64,000 nucleotides of DNA from Chryseobacterium sp. CH25 (GTDB lineage Bacteria > Bacteroidota > Bacteroidia > Flavobacteriales > Weeksellaceae): assembly GCF_004119455.1 (NCBI RefSeq), contig NZ_NRQT01000004.1, forward strand, positions 186,001-250,000, written 5' to 3'. This document shows, piece by piece, positions 45,016 to 53,025 of this stretch (the stretch's first letter is position 1; every line of letters begins with the position of its first letter). Under the pieces are notes generated by a model. The model was not told the origin of the DNA. It worked only from the letters and a program-made list of their open reading frames with translations, and ran no database searches. The translations under genes and the position numbers were made by a program.

Positions 45016-45606
45016 CTATTTTTTATTCTCAGAAAGTCTTTTAGAATTAAAGTCTCCTGAGTTGTTATAGAAAGTATATTCCGAAAAATCATCCTTGGCA
45101 GTCATCCCATTGGCTCCCACTAATGTAGAACCGTCCTCCATTGTTACATACACAGTATCTTTGGTATAGATTCTTTTTTTAATCTGATCCCAATACACAC
45201 TCTGCATAGCAAATTTCTGCCCTTCGTTGGTTGTAATCCTTACATTACCCTTTGCTTCGTAAAACTTTTTGTAATCGAAAAACTTAGCATACTTGGCTTT
45301 GATTGTTCCCGGCATTTTAGGCTTTTTCTTGTCAAAAAACTCAATGTCAATACCCTTTCTGGCAACAGTATAAGGACTGTCAATCAGCTCGTATTTTTCA
45401 ATAATAGGAGCCTTGGCCTTAAGAATTACAAATCCAGAATCACGTTGTATGATATTCGCGTTATTAATGATCTGTGAAGGGAAGTTCTTGCTGTTATTGC
45501 CATTCTTTTTGGTAAGATCCTCTTCACAGGATGTCAATATAAAAAATATAGCACAACTAAAAAGGTATGCTATATTTTTATATACTATTTTTTTTGAAAA
45601 ATTCAT
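45016..45606 (-). CDS. lptC: LPS export protein LptC
   Basis: 196 residues. From the start at 45606 (MNFSKKIVYKNIAYLF) there is a membrane-anchoring segment and a lipobox-like LTSC, then the periplasmic LptC beta-jellyroll: GFVILKAKAPIIEKYEL, KGIDIEFFDKKKPKMPGTIK, and YEAKGNVRITTNEGQKFAMQ. The longer open frame would start in the upstream outer-membrane gene. LptC joins the inner-membrane LptBFG transporter to LptA in LPS export. The neighbouring genes anmK and the outer-membrane protein are within 12 and 1 bp. Confidence 0.9.
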   Translation of the reverse strand: MNFSKKIVYKNIAYLFSCAIFFILTSCEEDLTKKNGNNSKNFPSQIINNANIIQRDSGFVILKAKAPIIEKYELIDSPYTVARKGIDIEFFDKKKPKMPGTIKAKYAKFFDYKKFYEAKGNVRITTNEGQKFAMQSVYWDQIKKRIYTKDTVYVTMEDGSTLVGANGMTAKDDFSEYTFYNNSGDFNSKRLSENKK

Positions 45607-45607
45607 T

Positions 45608-46891
45608 CTAGTTATAAAGAGACTTTCTGAACCATTTATCAGCAAAATTGAAGCCGACTTTCAGGTTGATAAAGTTCTGGTTGATAAGATTGTTCTGAAG
45701 AGTACCTCTCTTACCTAATTCTACCCCAATTTCTAAACCACTCATTCTTGTAATGCTGCTGTTTTTGAATGGAAGCATTACCCCTGCAGAGATACCAAAT
45801 TTATTGATGCTGTTACCTTCCAGTTTAAGGTTTCCTCTTTCATAGAAGGCACCGTATCTGTAGATTACTCTTGAGAAGTAGCTTCTGAAGTTATTATAGT
45901 TAGGTAAGTACCATCCACCGGCAGAAATTCTGTAGCTATCCTGTAAGTTGAAAGATTTTCCGAAATAAGCAATATCTTCTCCTTTTTTATAATCAATCTG
46001 TCCGGAAAGGAACCAGTGGTTTTCGCTTCCATATCCAACCCCTACGGATGCCTGTAATGGAATCAGGTTTTTGGATTTGGTTTCCATATGGTCAATGGTT
46101 GTGATATCTGATTTAGTCCCTGCAGCATCAACATATCTGTAAGTACTGTTGGTGTACTCAGTAGTTGTATTCCCCATATTTCCGAAAGTTGCCGTTGCTC
46201 CAATCGTTAATTTCTTATCAGTACGGGTATTCAGTTTCTGATAACTTGTACCTAAAGTAAAGTTGAAATTTCTTACTCTGTTTTTTGTTTCATAACCTGT
46301 AAGATATTCTGAATTTTTAGCACTGAATTCAGTAAGATCAAAAAGATCTCCAAAATATAAGTTAGCTCTTGCCCCTACAGAGAATTCCTGATTAATCTTA
46401 TAAGATACAGCTACTGCAGCAGTATTTAAAGTACCACTACCTTTAAATTGATTTCGGTAGAGAACACTTCCGTCTGTATCTGTCTGATCACTTAGGATAT
46501 CATAGCTCTTTGAGCTGTATGGCTGATAGGTAAGTCCCATTTTAACCTTTGAGGAAATAGGGAATGCTAGTGAAATATTAGAAAGATACGTAGAATGCTT
46601 TGTAGCTTTCATATCGTTATAGTTCGATTTGAAATAGTTGTTTTCGTTGGTAGCTTCCAGTTTGATACTTGTAAGTTCGAAATTAGCGTTGTTTGCAGGG
46701 TTTGCAAAATTGAAATTACTGGTGAAATCACTTATAAAAGCAGTAGAGATACCTCCCATGGAAGCAGTTTCGATCGTATTATCATATTTTACATCTCCAA
46801 TTCCATATTTTGCATACGGAGAGTTACTTAGACTCTGTGCATTCAGAAAATATCCAACTGATATGAATGATACTACAAAGATTTTTTTCAT
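45608..46891 (-). CDS. Outer membrane beta-barrel protein (FadL/OmpP1-like)
   Basis: 427 residues. Signal peptide to about residue 19, then the N-terminal segment SNSPYAKYGIGDVKYDNTIE and SMGGISTAF typical of the FadL-like barrels of Bacteroidota, followed by many alternating beta strands to the C-terminal GFNFADKWFRKSLYN. It is translated just before lptC (1-bp gap), so an envelope-biogenesis role is plausible. The exact substrate is unknown. A near-consensus GATATTTG lies about 25 nt before the start. Confidence 0.78.
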   Translation of the reverse strand: MKKIFVVSFISVGYFLNAQSLSNSPYAKYGIGDVKYDNTIETASMGGISTAFISDFTSNFNFANPANNANFELTSIKLEATNENNYFKSNYNDMKATKHSTYLSNISLAFPISSKVKMGLTYQPYSSKSYDILSDQTDTDGSVLYRNQFKGSGTLNTAAVAVSYKINQEFSVGARANLYFGDLFDLTEFSAKNSEYLTGYETKNRVRNFNFTLGTSYQKLNTRTDKKLTIGATATFGNMGNTTTEYTNSTYRYVDAAGTKSDITTIDHMETKSKNLIPLQASVGVGYGSENHWFLSGQIDYKKGEDIAYFGKSFNLQDSYRISAGGWYLPNYNNFRSYFSRVIYRYGAFYERGNLKLEGNSINKFGISAGVMLPFKNSSITRMSGLEIGVELGKRGTLQNNLINQNFINLKVGFNFADKWFRKSLYN

Positions 46892-47203
46892 TCTTTATTT
46901 TTAAAACAATGCGCAAATATCTTAAATATTAATGAATTGTAAAAATTATATGTGGTTAAAGTTTGTTAAGGGCTCTATAATGGGGAATTTTTAATCTTTA
47001 TATATTATTGGTGTCAATTGTGAATCATGAGTTTACTTTGTTTAACAATTTGTATAATTATTTGTTATAATTCACTATTTACGTTGGTATGAATGATAAA
47101 TAGCCTCCAAATTTGGTGCTGAATTTCTTTTATTACCTGTTCACTTTGCGAAGCAAAAATTCACCATTCATAAATTTAACTCTGAATTCTTATCCAGTTT
47201 TTT
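46892..47203. other. Intergenic spacer without a gene
   Basis: About 310 bp between divergent genes. It holds a 22-nt dispersed motif at 47143-47164 and an ATTCACCATTC word just after. I see no ORF of note. Confidence 0.5.
47143..47164 (-). repeat. Dispersed 22-nt motif, copy 2 (inverted)
   Basis: ACTTTGCGAAGCAAAAATTC-AC is the reverse complement of the copy at 33616-33637 with one mismatch. Confidence 0.4.
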
Positions 47204-47211
47204 TATCTTTG
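47204..47211 (+). promoter_or_regulatory. -7 promoter element for holB
   Basis: TATCTTTG matches TAnnTTTG and ends 4 nt before the ATG at 47216. Confidence 0.55.
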
Positions 47212-47215
47212 AAAC

Positions 47216-48334
47216 ATGAATTGGGAGAATATCGCAGGACAGGAAAATCTGAAAAAACTTCTTAGAGAAAGCATTGCTGAAAACAGAGTGAGCCATGCCC
47301 AGCTTTTCGTAGGAAAGGAAGGTTACGGAACATTACCCATGGTATTGGCCTATGCAAAGGAAATTCTAAGTCAGGAAAATGAACATGCCGCTTCAAAAGT
47401 AGAACATCTTAATCACTTAGACCTGCATTTCAGTTTTCCCGTATTTACAGATAACAAAAATTCTTTAAGCAAAAATAAATTTGAAGAGTTCAGAGAAATG
47501 ATTCAGGCTTCTCCATATGCAAGCTATGATGACTGGACTGCTTTTCTGGAGTCTGAGAATAAACAGCTTTTTATTTCTGCAGATGAAATTGATGATCAGA
47601 ACCAGAAGTTTTCATTAAAAAGTTTTGAAGGCGGAACCAAAATTCTGATTGTCTGGAGAGCTGATAAAATGAATATTGCCGCTTCCAATAAATTTCTGAA
47701 ATTTCTTGAAGAACCACCGGCTAAAACGATTATTCTTCTTACAGCAGAAAGTACCAATGATATTTTACCAACCATACTTTCCCGTACTCAGGTTGTAGAA
47801 ATTCCCAGGGTTCATGATGAGGATATTGAAGCGTATTTAAAAAAGAATTTCTCTGTTTCTGAAGAAAAGATAAGAGAAATTGTTCACGAAGCACAAGGGA
47901 ACCTTAATGAAGCGATCAAACTTCTGAATTCAGGAGACAAAAGCAATGAATTTGAAAAACTTTTTGTACAATGGGTTCGTGATGCCTTTATGGTGAAGAA
48001 AAAACCGGAATATCTGAGAAGTATAATTTCCTGGGCAAGAGAAATCGCTGGCTGGAACAGAGAAAAGCAGAAGAACTTTTTAAATTACTGTTCTGAGATT
48101 TTCAGATTGGCTCTTCTTCAGAATTATCAGTCAGAAAATCTGGTGTATAAAAAAATTGATGCCAATGGTTTCAACTGGGCAGGTTTTTCAAAATTTATCA
48201 GTGGAGCCAATATTGAAAGTATTCTGGAAGAGATTAATACTGCGGATCTGCATCTCACCCGAAACGGAAACCCTAAAATAGTCTGGACAGATCTTGGAAT
48301 AAAATTGTCAAGATATATCCATAAAAGTACATAA
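47216..48334 (+). CDS. holB: DNA polymerase III subunit delta-prime
   Basis: Clamp-loader ATPase-like subunit. 372 residues. The N-terminus MNWENIAGQENLKKLLRES begins the AAA+ module; the nucleotide-binding loop is degenerate (VGKEGYGTLPM near 33-43), and KFLKFLEEPPAKTIILLTAE near 155-175 is the conserved SRC-like segment, LSRTQVVEIPRV follows. It works with gamma/tau and delta to load the sliding clamp. The start is set by the promoter box 4 nt upstream. Confidence 0.9.
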   Translation: MNWENIAGQENLKKLLRESIAENRVSHAQLFVGKEGYGTLPMVLAYAKEILSQENEHAASKVEHLNHLDLHFSFPVFTDNKNSLSKNKFEEFREMIQASPYASYDDWTAFLESENKQLFISADEIDDQNQKFSLKSFEGGTKILIVWRADKMNIAASNKFLKFLEEPPAKTIILLTAESTNDILPTILSRTQVVEIPRVHDEDIEAYLKKNFSVSEEKIREIVHEAQGNLNEAIKLLNSGDKSNEFEKLFVQWVRDAFMVKKKPEYLRSIISWAREIAGWNREKQKNFLNYCSEIFRLALLQNYQSENLVYKKIDANGFNWAGFSKFISGANIESILEEINTADLHLTRNGNPKIVWTDLGIKLSRYIHKST

Positions 48335-48336
48335 AA

Positions 48337-48366
48337 CAAAACTCCGGAATTTTTTCCGGAGTTTTT
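48337..48366 (+). terminator. holB terminator
   Basis: ACTCCGGAA and TTCCGGAGT form a 9-bp perfect stem with a 4-nt loop, followed by T-rich sequence, just after the holB stop. Confidence 0.85.
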
Positions 48367-48386
48367 ATTTTTAGCTGTATTATGAT

Positions 48387-48614
48387 TTAAGCTGCCTTGT
48401 TTTCTTTTGCAGTCTTTTTATCTTTTGAAGTGTTATCAGCTGTTTTTGTTTTAGTATCACATCCTTTATGATGAGTGTCTGAACATGCTTTTTTATCCTT
48501 TACAGAACATTCTTTTTTGTCTTTTCCGGCACAGCAGCCTCCTTCTTTAGGCTTTTCCTGAGCATAGTTGAATGTAAATAAACCAATGGCAAGAATTGAG
48601 ATGATTTTTTTCAT
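48387..48614 (-). CDS. Small secreted Cys- and Lys-rich protein
   Basis: 75 residues. Signal peptide MKKIISILAIGLFTFNYAQ, then a mature peptide of about 56 residues with five Cys (GGCCAGKDKKEC, KKACSDTHHKGCDTK) plus a His pair, and a Lys-rich tail. The Cys/His pattern suggests a periplasmic metal-binding peptide, but no family is recognised. Its neighbours are holB (convergent, with a terminator between) and a hypothetical gene upstream on the same strand. Confidence 0.72.
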   Translation of the reverse strand: MKKIISILAIGLFTFNYAQEKPKEGGCCAGKDKKECSVKDKKACSDTHHKGCDTKTKTADNTSKDKKTAKENKAA

Positions 48615-48660
48615 GATCTAAAATTTTTAAGTGGCTAAATGTAATGCTTTTTTGCTGACT

Positions 48661-49779
48661 CTATATATTTTTTAAAGATGTCTGGAATTCCTGAAGTTCT
48701 TTTTCCATAAAATCTGGACTGTTGAGTTGTTTTCTCACAGATTTAATATTACCAATGGTACTTTCAAGAGCTGTTCTAAACCACGGGAATTCCTGGCTTA
48801 AAGAAGTAAGTTTTGCTAGGGCTCTCATAGGGTTTTCACTTTGGGCCAGCAGTACGGCATGCTCGTATCTGAAAACAGGACAATAATAGTATTCTTCAGC
48901 AACATAATCCCAGGTATCATTGTCTGCCTCAGCATTCATCAGGTAAAGCATAGCAAAAATAGAAGAATCTGTATAGCCTTCAGAAAATCTGAAACAATCG
49001 AAAACAGATTCTGTATCATTCCTTTGGATCTTTTTATCTAATACCTCATTAAATAGCTGGTGAGAAAGCTCTTTTTCAGAGTGATTTCCTATGATATGCA
49101 AAACAGTTGCGTATTCTACTTTTACAGCATCATCCTCAGGGTGATCGTGATAGGCTGTTTCAATATATTCCTTTGCTATAGGATTATTCAGTAATACCCT
49201 ATGGAGTTTTGAAAGGGCAACCAGCTCTTCCTTGATAAAATGCCTTTTATCAGACATTTTTTCCTCAAAGTATTGTAATGCTTTTTTAGGATAACGGTCT
49301 TTTACAAACCTTTCAATCACCTGCCAATCTTCAAGCTTATCAAATTGGGACTGGTCCCAGAACTGATAGAGTAAAGACATGCGGTCCCATTTTGACTGGA
49401 TACCTTGCCATTCATTGAAAAGTTCTGTGTAAGCCTGATGGGAATTAATAAGATTGCCATTGTCATCTTTGATTTCAATCTCAATACCAAGACTTGGATC
49501 AGAATGATACCTTTTGAAGGCTTCCACAATTTCAAGATCAAAACGACGGCCGTCTTCATTGATGGGTGGAGTAGTAGTTTCTTCTGCAACAGGAGTCTCT
49601 TCCTCCGGAATAATATTGGTTTCTTCGGTTATTGGAGTAAAGGTCTCTTCTAAAGGAACGGATATTTCTTCATTAACTGGAGCTATGGTCTCTTCAACTG
49701 GAGTCTCATTTTTAAAAGTTACTTCATTTGTCTGTTTTTTTTTCTTAAACAGATTAGTAAGGAAATCGAATAGGCCCAT
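48661..49779 (-). CDS. Cytoplasmic protein with acidic linker, function unknown
   Basis: 372 residues. Residues 1-15 are basic (LFKKKKQTNE), then a low-complexity Pro/Glu/Thr region at about 25-75 (PVEETIAPVNEEISVPLEET and similar), and then a helical domain from about 85 to the end, with repeated helix pairs such as YPKKALQYFEEKM and NPMRALAKLTSLSQ that resemble TPR-like folds. No catalytic motif. No family name that I can support. Confidence 0.7.
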   Translation of the reverse strand: MGLFDFLTNLFKKKKQTNEVTFKNETPVEETIAPVNEEISVPLEETFTPITEETNIIPEEETPVAEETTTPPINEDGRRFDLEIVEAFKRYHSDPSLGIEIEIKDDNGNLINSHQAYTELFNEWQGIQSKWDRMSLLYQFWDQSQFDKLEDWQVIERFVKDRYPKKALQYFEEKMSDKRHFIKEELVALSKLHRVLLNNPIAKEYIETAYHDHPEDDAVKVEYATVLHIIGNHSEKELSHQLFNEVLDKKIQRNDTESVFDCFRFSEGYTDSSIFAMLYLMNAEADNDTWDYVAEEYYYCPVFRYEHAVLLAQSENPMRALAKLTSLSQEFPWFRTALESTIGNIKSVRKQLNSPDFMEKELQEFQTSLKNI

Positions 49780-49825
49780 AGAATTTGTTTTTTGTAAATA
49801 TAAATTAAATCTACATTAAAAAATC

Positions 49826-49841
49826 AATCAATCGTTTGATT
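49826..49841. promoter_or_regulatory. Candidate TetR operator of the efflux operon
   Basis: AATCAA-TCGT-TTGATT is a perfect 16-bp palindrome upstream of the TetR gene. Its right half overlaps the -33 element TTTG at 49835-49838, so a bound repressor would block the promoter. Confidence 0.6.
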
Positions 49842-49857
49842 TTATGAAAAACTTATG

Positions 49858-49865
49858 TAAATTTG
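49858..49865 (+). promoter_or_regulatory. -7 promoter element of the efflux operon
   Basis: TAAATTTG matches TAnnTTTG; a TTTG (49835-49838) lies 19 nt upstream, the usual Bacteroidota -33/-7 spacing. Confidence 0.65.
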
Positions 49866-49888
49866 CCCCCTGAAAAAATGGAAGTGAT

Positions 49889-50515
49889 ATGATTTCAAAA
49901 GAAGAAAATATATTATTTGCTGCTGAGAAACTCTTTGCTGAAAAGGGTTTCGATGGAACTTCAACCCGTGAAATCTCCAAAGCAGCGAATGTGAATATCT
50001 CGATGATCTCCTACTATTTTGGATCAAAAGAAAAGCTTTATGAGAAATTGGTTGAATACAGAATGAATGAAGGACAGTTTTTCTCAAGAGATATTGTAGA
50101 AAGAACAGATCTTAATGACTGGCAGAAGATTGAAAAAATAATAGACCAGTTTTCCAACAGAATAAGAACTCAGAAATGCTTTTACAGGATCATGCAGCGG
50201 GAGCAGCTTCATACCAGCAATCCGCAGATCGTAGAGTTTTTAAAAGAAACCAAAATGTCATTCTTATCTATGTATTCCCGAATACTGGAAAGTGGATTAA
50301 AGAGTGGTGTATTTACAAAGAATCCTCCTATTTATCTGCTTCATTCTACCATAAGCGGAACTTTATTTTATGCATTCAATGCCAAAGAAATGTATAAAGA
50401 ATTCCTGAATGATACAGATGATGAGGAAGTTTTTGACGAAAAATTTTATACAGAACTTAATAGACACATAAAACATTTACTAAAAGACCTTTTAGGTTAT
50501 GAAGAGAATAAATAA
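49889..50515 (+). CDS. TetR/AcrR-family regulator of an efflux operon
   Basis: 208 residues. The N-terminal helix-turn-helix covers about 10-55: AAEKLFAEKGFDGTSTREI, then AANVNISMISYYFGSKEKLY. The C-terminal ligand domain is variable, as usual. It is the first gene of an operon with tolC, hlyD and a DHA2 transporter, overlapping tolC by 17 bp, and a palindrome lies upstream over the promoter. It is therefore likely an autorepressor released by a pump substrate. Confidence 0.92.
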   Translation: MISKEENILFAAEKLFAEKGFDGTSTREISKAANVNISMISYYFGSKEKLYEKLVEYRMNEGQFFSRDIVERTDLNDWQKIEKIIDQFSNRIRTQKCFYRIMQREQLHTSNPQIVEFLKETKMSFLSMYSRILESGLKSGVFTKNPPIYLLHSTISGTLFYAFNAKEMYKEFLNDTDDEEVFDEKFYTELNRHIKHLLKDLLGYEENK

Positions 50516-51818
50516 CTCAGTGATTGCATTATCACTATTCGTAGGAATAGCAAATGCAAATGCTCAGGAGAAAAAGAATCTTTCTCTTGACGAAGCTGTG
50601 CAGCTGGGAATCCAGAACAGCAAGAATCTCAAGATCGATGCAGCCAAGATCGAGGAGGCTACCGCTGATCTTTTGGAAGCTAAAAACAGACAGCTTCCGG
50701 AATTGAAGGTTTCAGGAAGCTATATGTATCTTCCAATAAAACCGAATGTTGACATTAAACTTGGCGGCAGTGCTTCAGGAGCAGCAGGTGGTCCGGAAAT
50801 TCATCAGGTAGTGTACGGTTCAGCTAACCTTAGCGTTCCGATTTACAGCGGTGGAAGAATCAAATACGGAATTCAGTCTGCAAAATATCTGGTAGAGGCA
50901 TCTAAATTAAGTACAGAAAACGATAAGACGGCCATTGCTTATAATGTTGCCCAGGCTTATAATAACCTGTTTAAAGCCAACCAGTCAATCAAAGTTTTTG
51001 AAGAAAATCTGAATGCTTCCCAAAAGAGAGATGAAACTTTCCTTAAAATGGAAAATAACGGATTAATCGCCAGAAATGACAGGTTAAAAGCGAACCTTCA
51101 GACCTCCAACATCGAACTTCAGCTGCTTGAAGCTAAAAACAATTACAATATTGCCAACATCAATATGGACTTGTTATTGGGGCTTCCGGAAACTACAGAA
51201 ATTGAGGTAGACCAGAACTATATTGAAGAAGGTTCAGAGGTAAAACCTGTTGATTTTTATGTAAACGAAGCCAGAGAAAACCGTAAAGATCTTCAGGCTT
51301 TGGTTCAGCAGAGAAAAGCAGCAGAATTGGGAACAAAGGCAGCTAAAGCAGAAAACCTTCCGTCAATAGCATTCACAGGAGGATATGTAGCAGCAGATAT
51401 TCCGAAGTTTCTTACCGTATACAATGCGATTAATGTAGGAGTCGGAATCTCTTATAACTTATCCAATATCTGGAAAGAAAATTCATCATTAAGACAGTCT
51501 CAGGCAAGAGAAAAGCAATTGGCTGCTACAGATGAGTTACTGAATGATAATATTAAGCTTGATGTAAACAGAGAGTATCAGAATACAGACTTTTCTAAAA
51601 AGAGAATTGCTGTTTTTGAAAAATCTGCAGAACAGGCCAATGAAAACTTCAGAATTACAAAAAACAAATATGACAACGGTCTTGCAACCATGACGGAATT
51701 ACTGGATGCAGACGCTGCTCAGATTGCCGCTAACGTTGGCGTAATCAATGCAAAGGCAGATGCTGCTTTGGCATACAGAAAACTATTGCAAACAACAGGA
51801 ACTTTAACAATTAAATAA
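50499..51818 (+). CDS. TolC-family outer membrane efflux protein
   Basis: 439 residues. Signal peptide ending near ANANAQ (residue 23), then the TolC-type repeats: LDEAVQLGIQNSKNLKIDAA starts the first coiled hairpin and NEARENRKDLQALVQQRKAA the second. The C-terminus TKNKYDNGLATMTELLDADA is a family end. It forms the outer-membrane exit duct for the HlyD/DHA2 pump encoded downstream. Confidence 0.94.
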   Translation: MKRINNSVIALSLFVGIANANAQEKKNLSLDEAVQLGIQNSKNLKIDAAKIEEATADLLEAKNRQLPELKVSGSYMYLPIKPNVDIKLGGSASGAAGGPEIHQVVYGSANLSVPIYSGGRIKYGIQSAKYLVEASKLSTENDKTAIAYNVAQAYNNLFKANQSIKVFEENLNASQKRDETFLKMENNGLIARNDRLKANLQTSNIELQLLEAKNNYNIANINMDLLLGLPETTEIEVDQNYIEEGSEVKPVDFYVNEARENRKDLQALVQQRKAAELGTKAAKAENLPSIAFTGGYVAADIPKFLTVYNAINVGVGISYNLSNIWKENSSLRQSQAREKQLAATDELLNDNIKLDVNREYQNTDFSKKRIAVFEKSAEQANENFRITKNKYDNGLATMTELLDADAAQIAANVGVINAKADAALAYRKLLQTTGTLTIK

Positions 51819-51834
51819 TCAGATCGAAACCAAA

Positions 51835-52938
51835 ATGGAAAATAATAATACACAGGCAGCTGAACCTAAAAAGAAAAAAAGTTTAGTTTTTCCTATCATT
51901 TTAGCAGCCGTAGTAATCGGAGGAGGAATCTACGGTTACAGAGCATATAGCTACGGGCAGTATCATGAAGAGACAGATGATGCTCAGATTGCTTCCAATA
52001 TGGCACCGGTAATTTCTAAAATATCAGGATATGTAGCTGAGGTAAAAGTAAAAGATAACCAGTTCGTAAAGAAAGGGGATACTCTTGTGATTTTAGATAA
52101 CAGAGATCAGAAAATGGCTCTGGATCAGTCGCAGGCAGCTTTAACAACAGCAAAAAGTAATATTTCTACCGCAGAAGCTACAACCACTGCTACTTCTAAG
52201 AACATCAACAGTTCTGAAGCAGCTGTAGCAACAGCTAACGCACAGATTGAAGCAGCAAAAGTAAATGTTTGGAAAACGTCTCAGGACTTAAAAAGATATG
52301 CAAATCTTGTAAAGGATCACTCTATTACAGAACAGCAATATGAGCAGGCTCTGGCAGCAAAACAATCTGCAGATAAACAACTTCAGGTATTGGTAGAGCA
52401 AAGAAACCAAATTGCTCAGCAGACTACAATTGCCTCTTCTCAGACGGCAGCAAGTTCTCAGCAGATCAGTGTTGCAAGTTCAGTAGCGAAGCAAAGAGAA
52501 GTAGATGTAGAAAATGCTAAATTAAATTTATCATACACGGTAATTCTGGCTCCGGAAGACGGATATGTTGGAAAAGTACCTACGCAGGCAGGTCAGTATC
52601 TTCAGGCAGGAGCTCAGCTATTTGCTTTGGTTAAAAATGATCAGAAATGGGTAGTGGCGAACTTTAAAGAAACGCAGGTAGATAAAATGGTAGAAGGACA
52701 GAAAGTGAAAATTGAGATTGATGCATTCCCTGATAAAGAATTTGATGGGGTAGTAAGCTCATTCTCTCCGGCTACTGGTGCTACGTTCTCTATTCTTCCT
52801 CCTGATAATGCAAGTGGAAACTTCGTAAAAGTAGTGCAGAGACTTCCTGTAAAAATCGATTTTGTAAATCTTGATAAGAACATTGCGAAAAGATTAAGAA
52901 CAGGAATGAATGTGAAGGCTGAGGTTTCATTGAAATAA
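51835..52938 (+). CDS. HlyD/EmrA-family periplasmic adaptor
   Basis: 367 residues. N-terminal membrane anchor near 15-35, then a lipoyl domain (DDAQIASNMAPVISKISGYV near 45-65), a long coiled-coil hairpin (about 95-205, rich in Ala, Gln and Lys) and the barrel domain (LAPEDGYVGKVPTQAGQYL near 238-256). It links the inner-membrane DHA2 transporter to TolC. Confidence 0.94.
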   Translation: MENNNTQAAEPKKKKSLVFPIILAAVVIGGGIYGYRAYSYGQYHEETDDAQIASNMAPVISKISGYVAEVKVKDNQFVKKGDTLVILDNRDQKMALDQSQAALTTAKSNISTAEATTTATSKNINSSEAAVATANAQIEAAKVNVWKTSQDLKRYANLVKDHSITEQQYEQALAAKQSADKQLQVLVEQRNQIAQQTTIASSQTAASSQQISVASSVAKQREVDVENAKLNLSYTVILAPEDGYVGKVPTQAGQYLQAGAQLFALVKNDQKWVVANFKETQVDKMVEGQKVKIEIDAFPDKEFDGVVSSFSPATGATFSILPPDNASGNFVKVVQRLPVKIDFVNLDKNIAKRLRTGMNVKAEVSLK

Positions 52939-53025
52939 CATTTAAAATTGTTAAAAACCAATGGTCAGTTTTGTAAACCAATTAAACAAAATTAACCATT
53001 GACTTTTTAACATCGTAAAAAACTT

